A DNA stretch of 64,000 nucleotides from Anabaena sp. UHCC 0204 (GTDB lineage: Bacteria > Cyanobacteriota > Cyanobacteriia > Cyanobacteriales > Nostocaceae), in NCBI RefSeq assembly GCF_009711975.1, contig NZ_VIKW01000004.1, forward strand, positions 1 to 64,000, read 5' to 3'. The translations under genes and the position numbers were made by a program. The notes under the pieces were generated by a model. It was given only the letters and a program-made list of their open reading frames with translations, did not search any database and was not told the origin of the DNA. Below are positions 35,411 through 45,079 of the stretch, piece after piece (the stretch's first letter is position 1; each line of letters opens with the position of its first letter).

Positions 35411-36226
35411 TTATTCATCATTGACAGATTTTTTGCCTTTTCCGGGAATTAAACCCCGTCTTCCTGGCATTTGAGAAAGGAGTAAAAAACGGCGGAGGTG
35501 TGTTAATTGTTCAGTATCTCCTAAACTTTCTAACTCTTGCAAAGCATCTTTAAACAAGAAATCAGAACGGTAAAGAAGACGAAAAGCTTTTTTAATTAAT
35601 TGGAAATCAGCTAACGGCATTCCTGAACGTTTTAATCCTACCAAATTGAGCGATCGCACTTTAGCAGGATTTCCTTCTACTAACATATAGGGGGGTACAT
35701 CTCGATCAATGCGTGTCATGCCGCCCACCATTGACATTCCGCCAATATGGACAAATTGATGGACACCTAAAACACCGCTGAGTCTAGCTCGTGATTCAAT
35801 ATGTACATGACCAGCTAATGCAACAGAGTTAGCAATAACTACGGAATCATGAATCAGGCAATTATGTCCTACATGAACATAAGCCATTAATAAATTACCA
35901 TTACCAATCACCGTCGCTTCACCTCTACCTGTGGCGCGGTTAATTGTTACGTACTCACGGATAGAATTATTGTTACCAATTTTTACCCAAGTCGGTTCTC
36001 CCACATACTTGAGGTCTTGGGGCTGCATACCAATAGCTGCACCCGGAAAAATCTGATTTCCCGTGCCTATTTCACAAGGACCTTCGAGGACAACATGAGA
36101 ACCAATTACAGTGTCTGCACCAACTCTAACATTCTCGCCAATCACAGCATAAGCACCGACTTGCACTGTTGAGTGGAGTTCCGCGTTAGGATGTATGACA
36201 GCAGTTGGATGAATAAGTGTTTTCAA
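35411..36226 (-). CDS. lpxA: UDP-N-acetylglucosamine acyltransferase
   Basis: 271 residues, the first lipid A enzyme, which transfers a hydroxyacyl chain from ACP to UDP-GlcNAc. The left-handed beta-helix hexapeptide repeats are clear (IHPTAVIHPNAELHSTVQVG, GENVRVGADTVIGSHVVLEG). The catalytic His lies in AYVHVGHNCLIHDSVVIAN, and QFVHIGGMSMVGGMTRIDRD and PPYMLVEGNPAKVRSLN follow. The C-terminal helical part holds LKRSGMPLADFQLIKKAFRL. It is 163 bases downstream of fabZ on the same strand. Confidence 0.96.
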   Translation of the reverse strand: MKTLIHPTAVIHPNAELHSTVQVGAYAVIGENVRVGADTVIGSHVVLEGPCEIGTGNQIFPGAAIGMQPQDLKYVGEPTWVKIGNNNSIREYVTINRATGRGEATVIGNGNLLMAYVHVGHNCLIHDSVVIANSVALAGHVHIESRARLSGVLGVHQFVHIGGMSMVGGMTRIDRDVPPYMLVEGNPAKVRSLNLVGLKRSGMPLADFQLIKKAFRLLYRSDFLFKDALQELESLGDTEQLTHLRRFLLLSQMPGRRGLIPGKGKKSVNDE

Positions 36227-36388
36227 GGGTGAATCTCCAAAACTAAGTGCTGTGTATTAAATATTTCACTAAAGAAACCTGTCGGGCAAAGTAAGTTATG
36301 TGTGAGGGCGAAAATTCAGAATTTAGCTACAAGATGTCTAAATATTAACCATTGAGGTTAAGTATTAATGACTAATAACTAATGACTT

Positions 36389-36892
36389 TTAACTAATTAG
36401 AGAAAACATTAATTCCCCTTCAGCAGCTAGTTGTCCATCAACTTCTGCTCTTCCTTGCATTTTCCCGAAACGACGCTGCTTGACCCACAACAGTTCCACG
36501 GTCATCACCAGTTGATCTCCTGGTATAACTTGACGACGGAAACGGACTTTATCAATGCCAGCAAATACGAATAATCCTCCTTTTGAGTCCGGCATTTGCG
36601 TCATAACAATCCCACCGACTTGTGCCATTGCTTCAATAATTAGCACACCCGGCATCAGCGATCGCTCTGGGAAATGCCCTTGAAATTGGGGTTCATTAAA
36701 CGTTACATTTTTAATACCTACGGCTTTTTGACCAGGTACATAATCAATAATCCGATCTACTAGTAAAAATGGATAACGATGGGGTAATAGTTCCTGAATT
36801 TCCTCAATAGTAAAGGTAGTTTTAATTGTCGGTGTATTCTCTTCTAGAGATATATTCACTTCCGTAGAATTAGCTTCGGTAATAGTGGACAT
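36389..36892 (-). CDS. fabZ: 3-hydroxyacyl-ACP dehydratase FabZ
   Basis: 167 residues, a hotdog-fold dehydratase of fatty-acid synthesis. Catalytic His lies in [14 protein letters not shown] and the catalytic Glu in [15 protein letters not shown], after GHFPERS. An N-terminal extension of about 25 residues ([18 protein letters not shown]) is longer than in E. coli FabZ. Its place between lpxC and lpxA balances hydroxyacyl-ACP use between membrane phospholipid and lipid A, as in many Gram-negatives. Confidence 0.96.
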   Translation of the reverse strand: MSTITEANSTEVNISLEENTPTIKTTFTIEEIQELLPHRYPFLLVDRIIDYVPGQKAVGIKNVTFNEPQFQGHFPERSLMPGVLIIEAMAQVGGIVMTQMPDSKGGLFVFAGIDKVRFRRQVIPGDQLVMTVELLWVKQRRFGKMQGRAEVDGQLAAEGELMFSLIS

Positions 36893-36977
36893 TAGTTGTA
36901 ATTGATGTAAATTATTAAGTAAATGGCGTTCAAAATTGTCTTTATGACAAGGGAATAAGAAGGAAGTTTTGGGAATT

Positions 36978-37874
36978 TTAGATTAGCCCCTCTGTCATCT
37001 TGAGGAACGAAACATCTAATATCTTCTGTGCTAGTTGAATGTGTAAATTATGACTAGCTTTGTACGCCAAAAAATGAGCAATTGGAAAATTTCCCAGTAA
37101 ACTCAAATCTCCGACTAGATCCAAGATTTTATGACGAACTGGTTCATTTGCAAATCGTAATGGTGGATTTAGCCAACCTTTGTCCCCACAGACTAGGGCA
37201 TTATCTAAACTACCACCTTTAATTAATCCTGACTTTTGCAGATGTTCAATTTGATGCTGTAAACCAAAAGTACGCGCTGGAGCAATTTCTGTAGCAAAGT
37301 CAGCAGAAGAGATTTCTAGATTGGTGGTTAATAACCAACTATGCCATTGATTACCAATTGCCGGTAAATTAAAATCTATACCATAGCTAAATCGGGTTTC
37401 GGGTGCAGGTAACGCGCAAACAAAAGCATCACCTTGATAAATCCAGATAGGTTCGGTAATTACCCAAGATTTTGGTGAATTATTCGTTGTTTGGCTAACT
37501 AAGCCAACTTCCGCAATCCTTTCACACCAAATCTGAGCCGAACCATCTAAAAGTGGCACTTCAGGTCCATCAATTTCAATTCTGGCATTATCCACCCCCA
37601 TAGCAGCCAAAGCGGCTAACAAATGTTCTACAGTGCGGACACAAACTTCATCCTTACCCAATTGAGTAGAAAGCACAGTCTGACTCACAGCACCAACTTG
37701 GGCGGGAATTATCGGTGAGTTCGGTAAATCTACTCGCACAAAAAAGCGTCCACTGCGATCGCCGTAGGTATCGCTTCCTGGTGGTGCTGGTAATATTCGC
37801 ACTTGAGTTTTGACACCACTATGCAACCCCACCCCAGTCTGAGAAATTTCCCCAGCTAAAGTATGTTGTTGCAT
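36978..37874 (-). CDS. lpxC: UDP-3-O-acyl-N-acetylglucosamine deacetylase
   Basis: 298 residues, the zinc-dependent committed step of lipid A synthesis. It begins [20 protein letters not shown]. The zinc ligands are the His in [13 protein letters not shown] and the His and Asp in [11 protein letters not shown], with the catalytic Glu in the first segment. [20 protein letters not shown] is also typical. It lies about 85 bases upstream of fabZ, in the same run. Confidence 0.96.
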   Translation of the reverse strand: MQQHTLAGEISQTGVGLHSGVKTQVRILPAPPGSDTYGDRSGRFFVRVDLPNSPIIPAQVGAVSQTVLSTQLGKDEVCVRTVEHLLAALAAMGVDNARIEIDGPEVPLLDGSAQIWCERIAEVGLVSQTTNNSPKSWVITEPIWIYQGDAFVCALPAPETRFSYGIDFNLPAIGNQWHSWLLTTNLEISSADFATEIAPARTFGLQHQIEHLQKSGLIKGGSLDNALVCGDKGWLNPPLRFANEPVRHKILDLVGDLSLLGNFPIAHFLAYKASHNLHIQLAQKILDVSFLKMTEGLI

Positions 37875-37976
37875 AAATTCACAATCCAGATATTTTGGTT
37901 ATTATTGCTCATATACCGTCTTAAGTAGAAACCCTGATTGATCTTGTCTGAAAAATAGATAAAAGCAAAGGATGTA

Positions 37977-37996
37977 GGGGCGCAGGGCCTGCGCCC
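37977..37996. repeat. GC-rich palindromic repeat, copy 2
   Basis: GGGGCGCAGGGCCTGCGCCC, followed by three TCAGAAG heptamers, in the spacer between lpxC and bamA. Confidence 0.88.
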
Positions 37997-38060
37997 AATC
38001 AGAAGTCAGAAGTCAGAAGTAAAATTCTCAAAAGTCCTTATCCACTGACCACTGACAAAA

Positions 38061-40469
38061 TTAAAATCTTTCTCCAATCCCAAAATTGATGCGGCTATCA
38101 CCATCATCAGTGATACCGTAATCTATACGAATTGGACCTAGTGGAGATTGAACACGCACACCCACCCCATAACCGTAGCCACTACCATCTTTATTTAATA
38201 ATTGTGCAGCTTTGGTACTTGTTCCCAAGTCACTACCATAATCAAAAAATAATGCGCCACTAACCACAGAGAACACAGGGAAACGATACTCTACAGCCGC
38301 TTGAATATAACTACGTCCTGCGGCTAATCTGCCTTCCTCATAACCTCGAACAGAATTACTACCACCAAGGGTAAAGGCTTCATAAGGGGGTAAATCACCA
38401 AGAATTGTTCCCCCTTGGATGTTAAATGCTAAAGTTTCTGGTTGTTTGCTAAAGTTAGTAAATTTCACAGGTATATATTGGCTGTAGTTACCCCGTAACT
38501 TAGTCAGAAAAATACTACCTTCGCCAATGGGGACAGATTGATCAACTCCCAAGGTTAAGTAAGAACCATTTGTGGGTTGTAAAGCATTATTACGGCGATC
38601 GCGTTGTGCGCCCAGTTTTAATAGTAACAAATCGTCTTCCCCGGACGGCGAAAGCGTCAGAGGAATTCTTTCACTGAGGATATTTCCATTGTCATCAAAG
38701 ATTGCCCCCTCTTTGCGAAGATTACCATCAGCATCACGACCAGACACCCGTTGATACTGCAATCCCGCAGAAGCAAGCCATTCTGAACTTTTGAAGGGAT
38801 TGGCAGAAAGAGGACGGGTAAAGGTAACACCACCACCTAAACGGGTAATGCGGGGACTATTCTGCTGATCTGTATTCGTAATATTGTTCGGATCAAAAGT
38901 TTCAATATTTTCGTCTTTACCTTCAAATATCAAGGAAATAGAACGACGACGGAAAATATTAGCTGTATATGAAGTCCGATAAGGATCATTACCAATCCAA
39001 GGATCTGTAAAGCGGAAGTCAAAAAGTAGTTCTCGTTCTCCTAACTGGACTTCAGCACCCAATTTTTGGTTTCTTCCCCCCAAGTTTTGCTGCTGATAGC
39101 TGACAGTCCCAAATAAACCACTAGCAGAACTAATCCCCGCACCTGCGGCAATAGAACCACTACTTCGTTCTGCCACATTTACTACCACATCAACTTTACT
39201 AGGATCAGTACCAGGATCAAGGGAAACGTTCACATCTTCAAACAGCCCTAGTCCAAAAACCCTTTGTAAGTCTCTTTGCACAATATTCCGGTTAAATACC
39301 TGCCCCGGTTTTAACTCTACTTCCCGCGTGATTATATAATCTTTAGTGCGCCCGCGAATTGGTTCTCCCTTTTCGTTGACCTCTTCTCCTTCTTTATTGC
39401 GAAATCTCACTTTAACGTTTTCTACCACCCCTTCGGCTACTTGTAGGGTGACAACGCCATTTTTTTCAACTTTCGGCGCTCCAATTAAGTTAGCCAGTAC
39501 ATAACCTTGATCTTGATAACGTTTAGTTAGTTCCTTGATGCCCTCTTGCAAATCCCGCAAGTTGAGGATTTTGCCATATTGATCCTTAAATATTTCGTTT
39601 GCAGTATCAGCAGGAAGTACAGAGGCTACATTTGTACCAGGATTAGCTTCTAATTCTACTTTGGTAAGTATGGGATTGGGAGCAACTATAAAACTTACCC
39701 GTACACCAAGAGGGGTATCTTCTGGAGATGCTTGCACGTTGGAGAAAAACCCAGTTCCAAAAATCGCATTAATATCTTCTTGCAATTGGGAACGGGTTGT
39801 TGTTTGTCCTGCTTGAGTCCGAATTACTCTGTAAACTGCGCTTTCTAGTTCGGGGGTGATTATTTCTCCTGTTTCTGATTTGACAACTACCTCAGACACC
39901 AACACACGGGATTCAGTGGTTTCTGGTTCGGCAGATGGTACAGGTGCTGTGGTTTGGGAATTAATATCTTCCCCATTGGATTCCGCTTCAGGTGAGGTTG
40001 GCGGCTCTGCTTGTGGCGCTTGGGCGGTAATGGGAACTATTGTAGATTTTGGGACAATAGCCACCGCTTTGTCTCTTGATTCTAAATTGGTATTTTCTGC
40101 CTCTGGTGAGGTTGGAATCTGTGCTTGTGGCGTTTGGGCGGTAATGGGAATTATTGTAGATTTTGGGACAGTGGCCGCCGCTTTGTCTCTTGATTCTGCA
40201 TTGGCCTTTAAGACTTTAATTAAAGGAGAAAATTGGTTAGATTCTGGCTCGATAACGACTGTAACTGGTTGAGAATGAGATATTTGAGTGTCATTCCCAT
40301 CACTTTTGACAGCATCCTGTTTTTGTTGCACTGTCTCTGCCGTCAAAACTTCTGTTGTTTGTGAAGCAATAGGTACAGCTTCTTGGGCATTTACTCTGAC
40401 AGAACTTGCTAAAGGAACTGTCATAGCTAACATTGCCATTAATCCGGGAGTTAAACTTGTTTTAATCAT
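38061..40469 (-). CDS. bamA: Outer membrane assembly protein BamA (Omp85)
   Basis: 802 residues from ATG 40469, preferred to an in-frame GTG at 40487 because AGAGGA lies just upstream. BamA inserts beta-barrel proteins into the outer membrane. A signal peptide ends near residue 28 (SSVRVNAQE). Next comes a low-complexity Pro/Thr/Glu linker (30-185) with a tandem duplication of 38 residues (92-129 and 130-167, both starting ESRDKA). Three POTRA domains (about 190-460; VVVKSETGEIITPELESAVY, KELTKRYQDQGYVLANLIGA, FGLGLFEDVNVSLDPG) follow, then the 16-strand barrel with the conserved LGGSNSVRGYEEGRL loop and C-terminal INFGIGERF. It lies in the lipid A gene run. Confidence 0.95.
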   Translation of the reverse strand: MIKTSLTPGLMAMLAMTVPLASSVRVNAQEAVPIASQTTEVLTAETVQQKQDAVKSDGNDTQISHSQPVTVVIEPESNQFSPLIKVLKANAESRDKAAATVPKSTIIPITAQTPQAQIPTSPEAENTNLESRDKAVAIVPKSTIVPITAQAPQAEPPTSPEAESNGEDINSQTTAPVPSAEPETTESRVLVSEVVVKSETGEIITPELESAVYRVIRTQAGQTTTRSQLQEDINAIFGTGFFSNVQASPEDTPLGVRVSFIVAPNPILTKVELEANPGTNVASVLPADTANEIFKDQYGKILNLRDLQEGIKELTKRYQDQGYVLANLIGAPKVEKNGVVTLQVAEGVVENVKVRFRNKEGEEVNEKGEPIRGRTKDYIITREVELKPGQVFNRNIVQRDLQRVFGLGLFEDVNVSLDPGTDPSKVDVVVNVAERSSGSIAAGAGISSASGLFGTVSYQQQNLGGRNQKLGAEVQLGERELLFDFRFTDPWIGNDPYRTSYTANIFRRRSISLIFEGKDENIETFDPNNITNTDQQNSPRITRLGGGVTFTRPLSANPFKSSEWLASAGLQYQRVSGRDADGNLRKEGAIFDDNGNILSERIPLTLSPSGEDDLLLLKLGAQRDRRNNALQPTNGSYLTLGVDQSVPIGEGSIFLTKLRGNYSQYIPVKFTNFSKQPETLAFNIQGGTILGDLPPYEAFTLGGSNSVRGYEEGRLAAGRSYIQAAVEYRFPVFSVVSGALFFDYGSDLGTSTKAAQLLNKDGSGYGYGVGVRVQSPLGPIRIDYGITDDGDSRINFGIGERF

Positions 40470-40515
40470 ATTCCTCTTCACTACCACACACCATTAATGA
40501 TTATTTGTTAGTTAT

Positions 40516-41253
40516 CTATTTTTGGGCTTCTACTACTTTTAAAACTCTGTGTAGAACCTCCTGGTACGCATTTTCTACGTTTCCTAAGTCTCGACGAAAA
40601 CGGTCTTTGTCCATAATCCGGAGGTTAGGATCAGCTTCTGCTATATCCCACAAACGGCAGGTATCTGGACTAATTTCGTCTGCTAAAAGTAGTTGCTGTT
40701 GTGAATCCACACCAAATTCCAGTTTAAAGTCCACTAGAGTGATGTGACATTGTTGCCAAAACTGCTGAAGAAATTTGTTGATTTGCAATGCAAGATGGGT
40801 AATTTGATTAACTTGTTCCGTTGTGGCTAGTTTTAGGAGTAATAAGCGATCGCTCGTCAGTAAAGGATCTCCTAAGTGATCGTTTTTGTAATAAAACTCT
40901 ACCAATGGTTGTGACAAAACAGTACCTAGTGCTAACCCAGTTTGCTGACACAAACTACCAGCCGCAATGTTCCTCACCACTACTTCTAATGGAATAATTT
41001 TTACGGCTTTTACTCGCATCTGGTTGGGGGCTGGACTATCAATAAAATGAGTTTTAATACCCTGTTTTGCCAATTGTTGAAATAGTTGGCTAGAAATACT
41101 ACAGTTGATCATCCCCTTATCCTGAATACTGCCCCGTTTTTGAGCATTAAAGGCCGTAGCATCATCTTTGAAATCAGCCAGCAAAACCTCTGGATCGTCT
41201 GTTGCGTAGAGAATTTTGGCTTTGCCTTCGTAGAGTTTAGAATTAACAGACAT
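40516..41253 (-). CDS. purC: SAICAR synthetase
   Basis: 245 residues. It ligates aspartate to CAIR in purine synthesis. It begins NSKLYEGKAKILYATDDPEV; other marks are FKDDATAFNAQKRGSIQDKG, THFIDSPAPNQMRVKAVKII, PLEVVVRNIAAGSLCQQTG, LVDFKLEFGVD and LADEISPDTCRLWD. It is 46 bases upstream of bamA on the same strand, a placement I recall as common in cyanobacteria. Confidence 0.97.
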   Translation of the reverse strand: MSVNSKLYEGKAKILYATDDPEVLLADFKDDATAFNAQKRGSIQDKGMINCSISSQLFQQLAKQGIKTHFIDSPAPNQMRVKAVKIIPLEVVVRNIAAGSLCQQTGLALGTVLSQPLVEFYYKNDHLGDPLLTSDRLLLLKLATTEQVNQITHLALQINKFLQQFWQQCHITLVDFKLEFGVDSQQQLLLADEISPDTCRLWDIAEADPNLRIMDKDRFRRDLGNVENAYQEVLHRVLKVVEAQK

Positions 41254-42020
41254 GGTAGTAGATACAGTTTTCGATAATGAACGGGTTTGCTCTTTGTCAG
41301 TCTCACCATTTTATCTTTAGTTATTAGTCATTGGCTAACAGAATATTTCCGCGACTAAATTTCAATGGCGAGTACCAGATGGCAGAATTTAAAGTTAATA
41401 ATTGAAAATTTCCAAAGCATCTACTTGTATACAAGTGCTAAGTTTTATTTCCTAATATCTGTCTTCAAATATACTTTAAGCCCTGAGTATTCAATTTTGA
41501 ATAAACAAGTGAAAAAGATTGTCGAGATAGTCTATGTAACTTCTCTATAAAGTTTCTATATGAATATAGGTCTTGTGTCCAATCATTTTCTTTTGGAGAA
41601 AATTTTGCAATACTTTGCAAAAAGGAATATATTAGTAGACTAAGGAAGATAAAACTCTTTTTTAATTTCTGTTGGCGTAGTCCGCGCTGACAATATTTAA
41701 TACATACATCATACCTTGTTTTCCTTCTTCCCTGTTTACCCAAGTAAATATACCTTACTCTAGGCAAATTATCACAAATTAAATCAAATCTATATATATT
41801 AATAACTAATTGAAGTTCATGCAATTCGTTGTTAATGAATAAAGTAATAATTAAACGTGATTAATTGCTCTGAATCTTCGCCTATGGTTTGCGCCAGGTT
41901 TTACCCATCTATCTTGATCAACTAATAGGGGAAATAAATAGCAATGTATGGCTTGCGCCACACTGCACTATCAGCAGCAGATAAGTTCTATAGAGTATTT
42001 GAATAAATGGAGAAAAAATA
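41254..42020. other. Intergenic region, no convincing gene
   Basis: 767 bases, the longest gene-free stretch here. Minus frame 41465-41824 (119 codons) has no ribosome-binding site and is unlike any protein I know, so it is not called. TGGTTTGCGCCAGG (41885-41898) and TGGCTTGCGCCACA (41949-41962) are a direct short repeat. Nothing else is identified. Confidence 0.5.
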
Positions 42021-42278
42021 GTGAGCAAAGACGATTTTCTCTACCCCCGTGGTCGCTACTATGGTCATGTAAAACCAGAAAATTTGGTATTCAACGCCAA
42101 TTTACAGGAATTTGCCCAAAAAATTAGCTATATCTGCAATTTAGAAACAGGTGGAAAAATCCCCCCCGATGAGGCTTATAAACAAATCAAGTCACTGTGG
42201 AAGCAGTTAAAAAATTCCAAAAAAGAACTAAAAATAGGTGAAAATCCTTCTCAAAATCACGATTCTGGAGAAAGTTAA
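42021..42278 (+). CDS. Conserved small cyanobacterial protein
   Basis: 85 residues, GTG start at 42021 with GGAG 8 bases upstream. It begins SKDDFLYPRGRYYGHVKPEN and continues FNANLQEFAQKISYICNLET and PPDEAYKQIKSLWKQLKNSK. The pattern matches a small soluble cyanobacterial family of unknown function (possibly DUF7219, from memory). No membrane segment. The C-terminal tail is polar and variable. Confidence 0.78.
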   Translation: MSKDDFLYPRGRYYGHVKPENLVFNANLQEFAQKISYICNLETGGKIPPDEAYKQIKSLWKQLKNSKKELKIGENPSQNHDSGES

Positions 42279-42294
42279 TAAAATACAGGAGGTA

Positions 42295-42314
42295 GGGGCG
42301 CAGGGCCTGCGCCC
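42295..42314. repeat. GC-rich palindromic repeat, copy 3
   Basis: GGGGCGCAGGGCCTGCGCCC, 17 bases after the stop of the 85-residue gene, between convergent genes. Confidence 0.88.
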
Positions 42315-42354
42315 AATCACAAAGGAAGAAGGAAGAATCATCAATTGTTAATTG

Positions 42355-44910
42355 TTATTTTGTAACCATTGTCCAGACACCATCCCAAGATTTTGGCGGT
42401 GGTGTTTGTTGATATTTATAGGAGCGTTCTAAGTGGATATCAACAGCTTGATCTGTGGGATAAATACCTTTGGCGGATTCAAAACAGGCGATCGCTTTGG
42501 TAAATTCCCTTAATACATAGGCATTTCGTCCCGCATGGTAATGATGCAAAAATTCTTGGGTGTTAGCATCTAGGGGAGTAGAGCGATCGCCAAGCAACTC
42601 ATAAATATTCACAGCTTGGTGTTTACCTTTAACGCGAATTTTATCTAGTTGGCGCACCCACAAGCGATCGCTACACAAATTGTAAGTAAACTCGCTGATA
42701 ATAATATCACAACCGTATTCTTTCGTCACTCCTTCCAGGCGGGAACTCAAATTCACCCCATCACCAATCACTGTATAATCCATCCGTTTTTGAGAACCAA
42801 TATTCCCAGAAACCACTTCTCCGGAACTAATCCCAATTCCAATCCGAATTTGTGGTTGAGATTGAAAAATGCGTCTTTGGTTAAATTCCTGTAATCGCTG
42901 ACGCATATCTAATGCGGATTGGATTGCTCGCCAAGCGTGATTTTCTGTGAGTGGTAGCGGCGCACCAAATACCGCCATTAAAGCATCACCAATAAATTTA
43001 TCTAAAGTCCCTTCATAATTAAAAACCGCCTCTACCATTGTTTCAAAATACTGATTTAGGAGTGATACTACCTCCGTCGCTCCCAAATTTTCCGTCAGGG
43101 TTGTATAACCCCGGATATCAGAAAACAAAATAGTGACTTCCTTACGTTCCCCAACCATTAAAGCATCTTGTCCTAGAGCCATCACCTGCTCGGCTACGTG
43201 AGGATTCAAATAACGGTACATAGTGCTTTTCATGCGTTTTTCCCGACTGATATCTTCTAGCACGACTAAACCACCACGCACTCCACCTTCGGGGTTAGTC
43301 AAGGGATTGACAGTCAGATTAATACTTCGTTCTAACTTCTGGACATCATCTGCACTCAGTAATTCAGATTGGGAAGTCAGAGATTGATTCCAGGGAATAA
43401 AAATATTGGGATTATGGCGATCGCTAACAGCTAAAATTAACTGTTCAATCCCATTATTTACCTTTTCATATAATCCCACCAGCAAACTTTGTTCAGGAAC
43501 ATAATGTTTAGCTCCATGCTTCAAACTATCTTCTATTCGCATTTGTAAATTTTCAATTGGCACAACATCCCAAACTTGGCGACCAATTAAATTTTGTTCC
43601 CATAGCGGCTTATTATTTTTATTATTAGCCTTTCTGACTGGACAGCCTAATAATTCCAATGCAGCATCATTAATAGTGACAATTTGACCAAGCATATCTG
43701 TAGAAATTACCGCATCAGATAAACTCTGAAGAATATCTTTTTGATATTGTTTTTCTAATAAAACACTTTCAAATAAGCGAGCATTCTCCAAAGCAATCCC
43801 GGCTTGGATATTAAAAGCTCGCATAAATTCTTCATCTGAAGCCGTAAAACTACCTTGTTGTTTATTAATTAATTGCGTAACACCAATCAATTCATTAGCG
43901 GAATTAAATACTGGTAAACATAAAATATTACGAGTTACATAACCCGTTTTTTTATCTATTGAAGAGTCAAATCGAGGATCTGTATAGGCATCTGTAATAT
44001 TGAGGGCTGTACCATTGGAAGCAACATAACCAGCAATCCCTCGACTCGCACTAATCCGAATCTCTATCAGGTTTTTACCATTAACCTCTGCCACCTTTGT
44101 CCACAATTCGTCTAATTCTTTACGATATAAAAATAGGGTGCTACGATCTGCTTGCATCAAGATTCTAGCTTGTTCCATCACCATCTGCAAAGTAGCTTCT
44201 AGATCCAAACTTTGTCCTAAAGTTTGTGTGGCTCGTAATAAAGCTGTTGCTCCTCGTTGATGACGAGCCGCTACATAAAAAGATTGACAACTTTCTAGAA
44301 TAATGCCAATAGCAGCAGCAAAATCTCGAAACCGTTCTTCATCATCTTCATTGAAAGGAATATCCCCTGCTTTATTTGCCAGTTGTACTACCGCTACAAT
44401 TTGGTTTTTACTACTCAAAACTGGCATACATAATAAATTGCGGATTTTATAGCCCATTTGTTTTTCCAACTCTGGGCTAAAAAGAGGATGATTAGTAGTT
44501 TCAGCAATATTTAAACAGTTACCTGTGCTGGCCACATGGCCAGGAATACCAACATTAATAGAAGTCCGAATTTCGAGAAACTTTTGACTATTATCTTTAA
44601 GAACTTTTGACCATAATTGTCCTTTATCGTAATCAACTAAAAAAATAGCTGTATGTTCTGCTTGCAGAATTTGACCAATTTTCAAGGTAATTGCTTCAAG
44701 TACCTTTTCCAACATAGTTTCTAGAGCTTCATTATTGATTAAATCAATAGCTCTGATAAATTGTTGGAATTCAGCCGTAATGAAGTCTAGCAAACATACA
44801 AATTCATTAACAGAAAGGTCTTTAACTCGACTTAGTAAGGCATGAGTCCGGTTAACTTGAGTGAGTTCAGTTAATGTAGCCAAGACGCTACCAGGGTTAG
44901 GAAGTGTCAT
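42355..44910 (-). CDS. cyaB: GAF-GAF-PAS adenylate cyclase (CyaB type)
   Basis: 851 residues with the architecture of Anabaena CyaB1/CyaB2: N-terminal helix, GAF-A (about 60-215), GAF-B (about 235-390), PAS (about 400-520) and a class III cyclase catalytic domain (about 590-770). Both GAF domains carry the NKFDE cyclic-nucleotide motif (NK...F...DE in ANKAGDIPFNEDDEE and INKQQGSFTASDEE), so cAMP feedback is likely. The catalytic domain has metal Asp in LFSDIRGYT and DALMAVFGAP, and adenine-specifying Lys (TLDKFIGD) and Thr (RMDYTVIGDGVN), so it makes cAMP from ATP. No membrane span; soluble. Which of the two paralogues it is cannot be told. Confidence 0.92.
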   Translation of the reverse strand: MTLPNPGSVLATLTELTQVNRTHALLSRVKDLSVNEFVCLLDFITAEFQQFIRAIDLINNEALETMLEKVLEAITLKIGQILQAEHTAIFLVDYDKGQLWSKVLKDNSQKFLEIRTSINVGIPGHVASTGNCLNIAETTNHPLFSPELEKQMGYKIRNLLCMPVLSSKNQIVAVVQLANKAGDIPFNEDDEERFRDFAAAIGIILESCQSFYVAARHQRGATALLRATQTLGQSLDLEATLQMVMEQARILMQADRSTLFLYRKELDELWTKVAEVNGKNLIEIRISASRGIAGYVASNGTALNITDAYTDPRFDSSIDKKTGYVTRNILCLPVFNSANELIGVTQLINKQQGSFTASDEEFMRAFNIQAGIALENARLFESVLLEKQYQKDILQSLSDAVISTDMLGQIVTINDAALELLGCPVRKANNKNNKPLWEQNLIGRQVWDVVPIENLQMRIEDSLKHGAKHYVPEQSLLVGLYEKVNNGIEQLILAVSDRHNPNIFIPWNQSLTSQSELLSADDVQKLERSINLTVNPLTNPEGGVRGGLVVLEDISREKRMKSTMYRYLNPHVAEQVMALGQDALMVGERKEVTILFSDIRGYTTLTENLGATEVVSLLNQYFETMVEAVFNYEGTLDKFIGDALMAVFGAPLPLTENHAWRAIQSALDMRQRLQEFNQRRIFQSQPQIRIGIGISSGEVVSGNIGSQKRMDYTVIGDGVNLSSRLEGVTKEYGCDIIISEFTYNLCSDRLWVRQLDKIRVKGKHQAVNIYELLGDRSTPLDANTQEFLHHYHAGRNAYVLREFTKAIACFESAKGIYPTDQAVDIHLERSYKYQQTPPPKSWDGVWTMVTK

Positions 44911-44983
44911 GGGAATTTTAGATTTTAGATTTTAGATTTTGGATTGGAAATTTCCGTAATATAGCCCTACATTTTTCCGAATC

Positions 44984-45074
44984 AGGACTTACGCACAAGT
45001 CACGAAAGAATGAACCACGAAGGAACGAAGGACACTAAGAAAAGAGGGTTTCAGAGATATTTTGCGTAAGTCCT
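44984..45074 (+). repeat. MITE-like AGGACTTACGCA element, copy D
   Basis: 91 bp: AGGACTTACGCACAAGTCAC at the left, CCACGAAGGAACGAAGGACA, GAGGGTTTCAGAGATATTTT and GCGTAAGTCCT at the right. It ends 5 bases from the sqdX stop and is likely part of its 3' UTR. ATTTTAGATTTTAGATTTT-type short tandem repeats (44918-44940) precede it. Confidence 0.82.
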
Positions 45075-45079
45075 ACGAA

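Noticed and set aside
41465-41824. 119-codon minus frame between purC and the 85-residue gene
   Set aside because: No start signals, no recognisable pattern, and atypical composition; probably chance.
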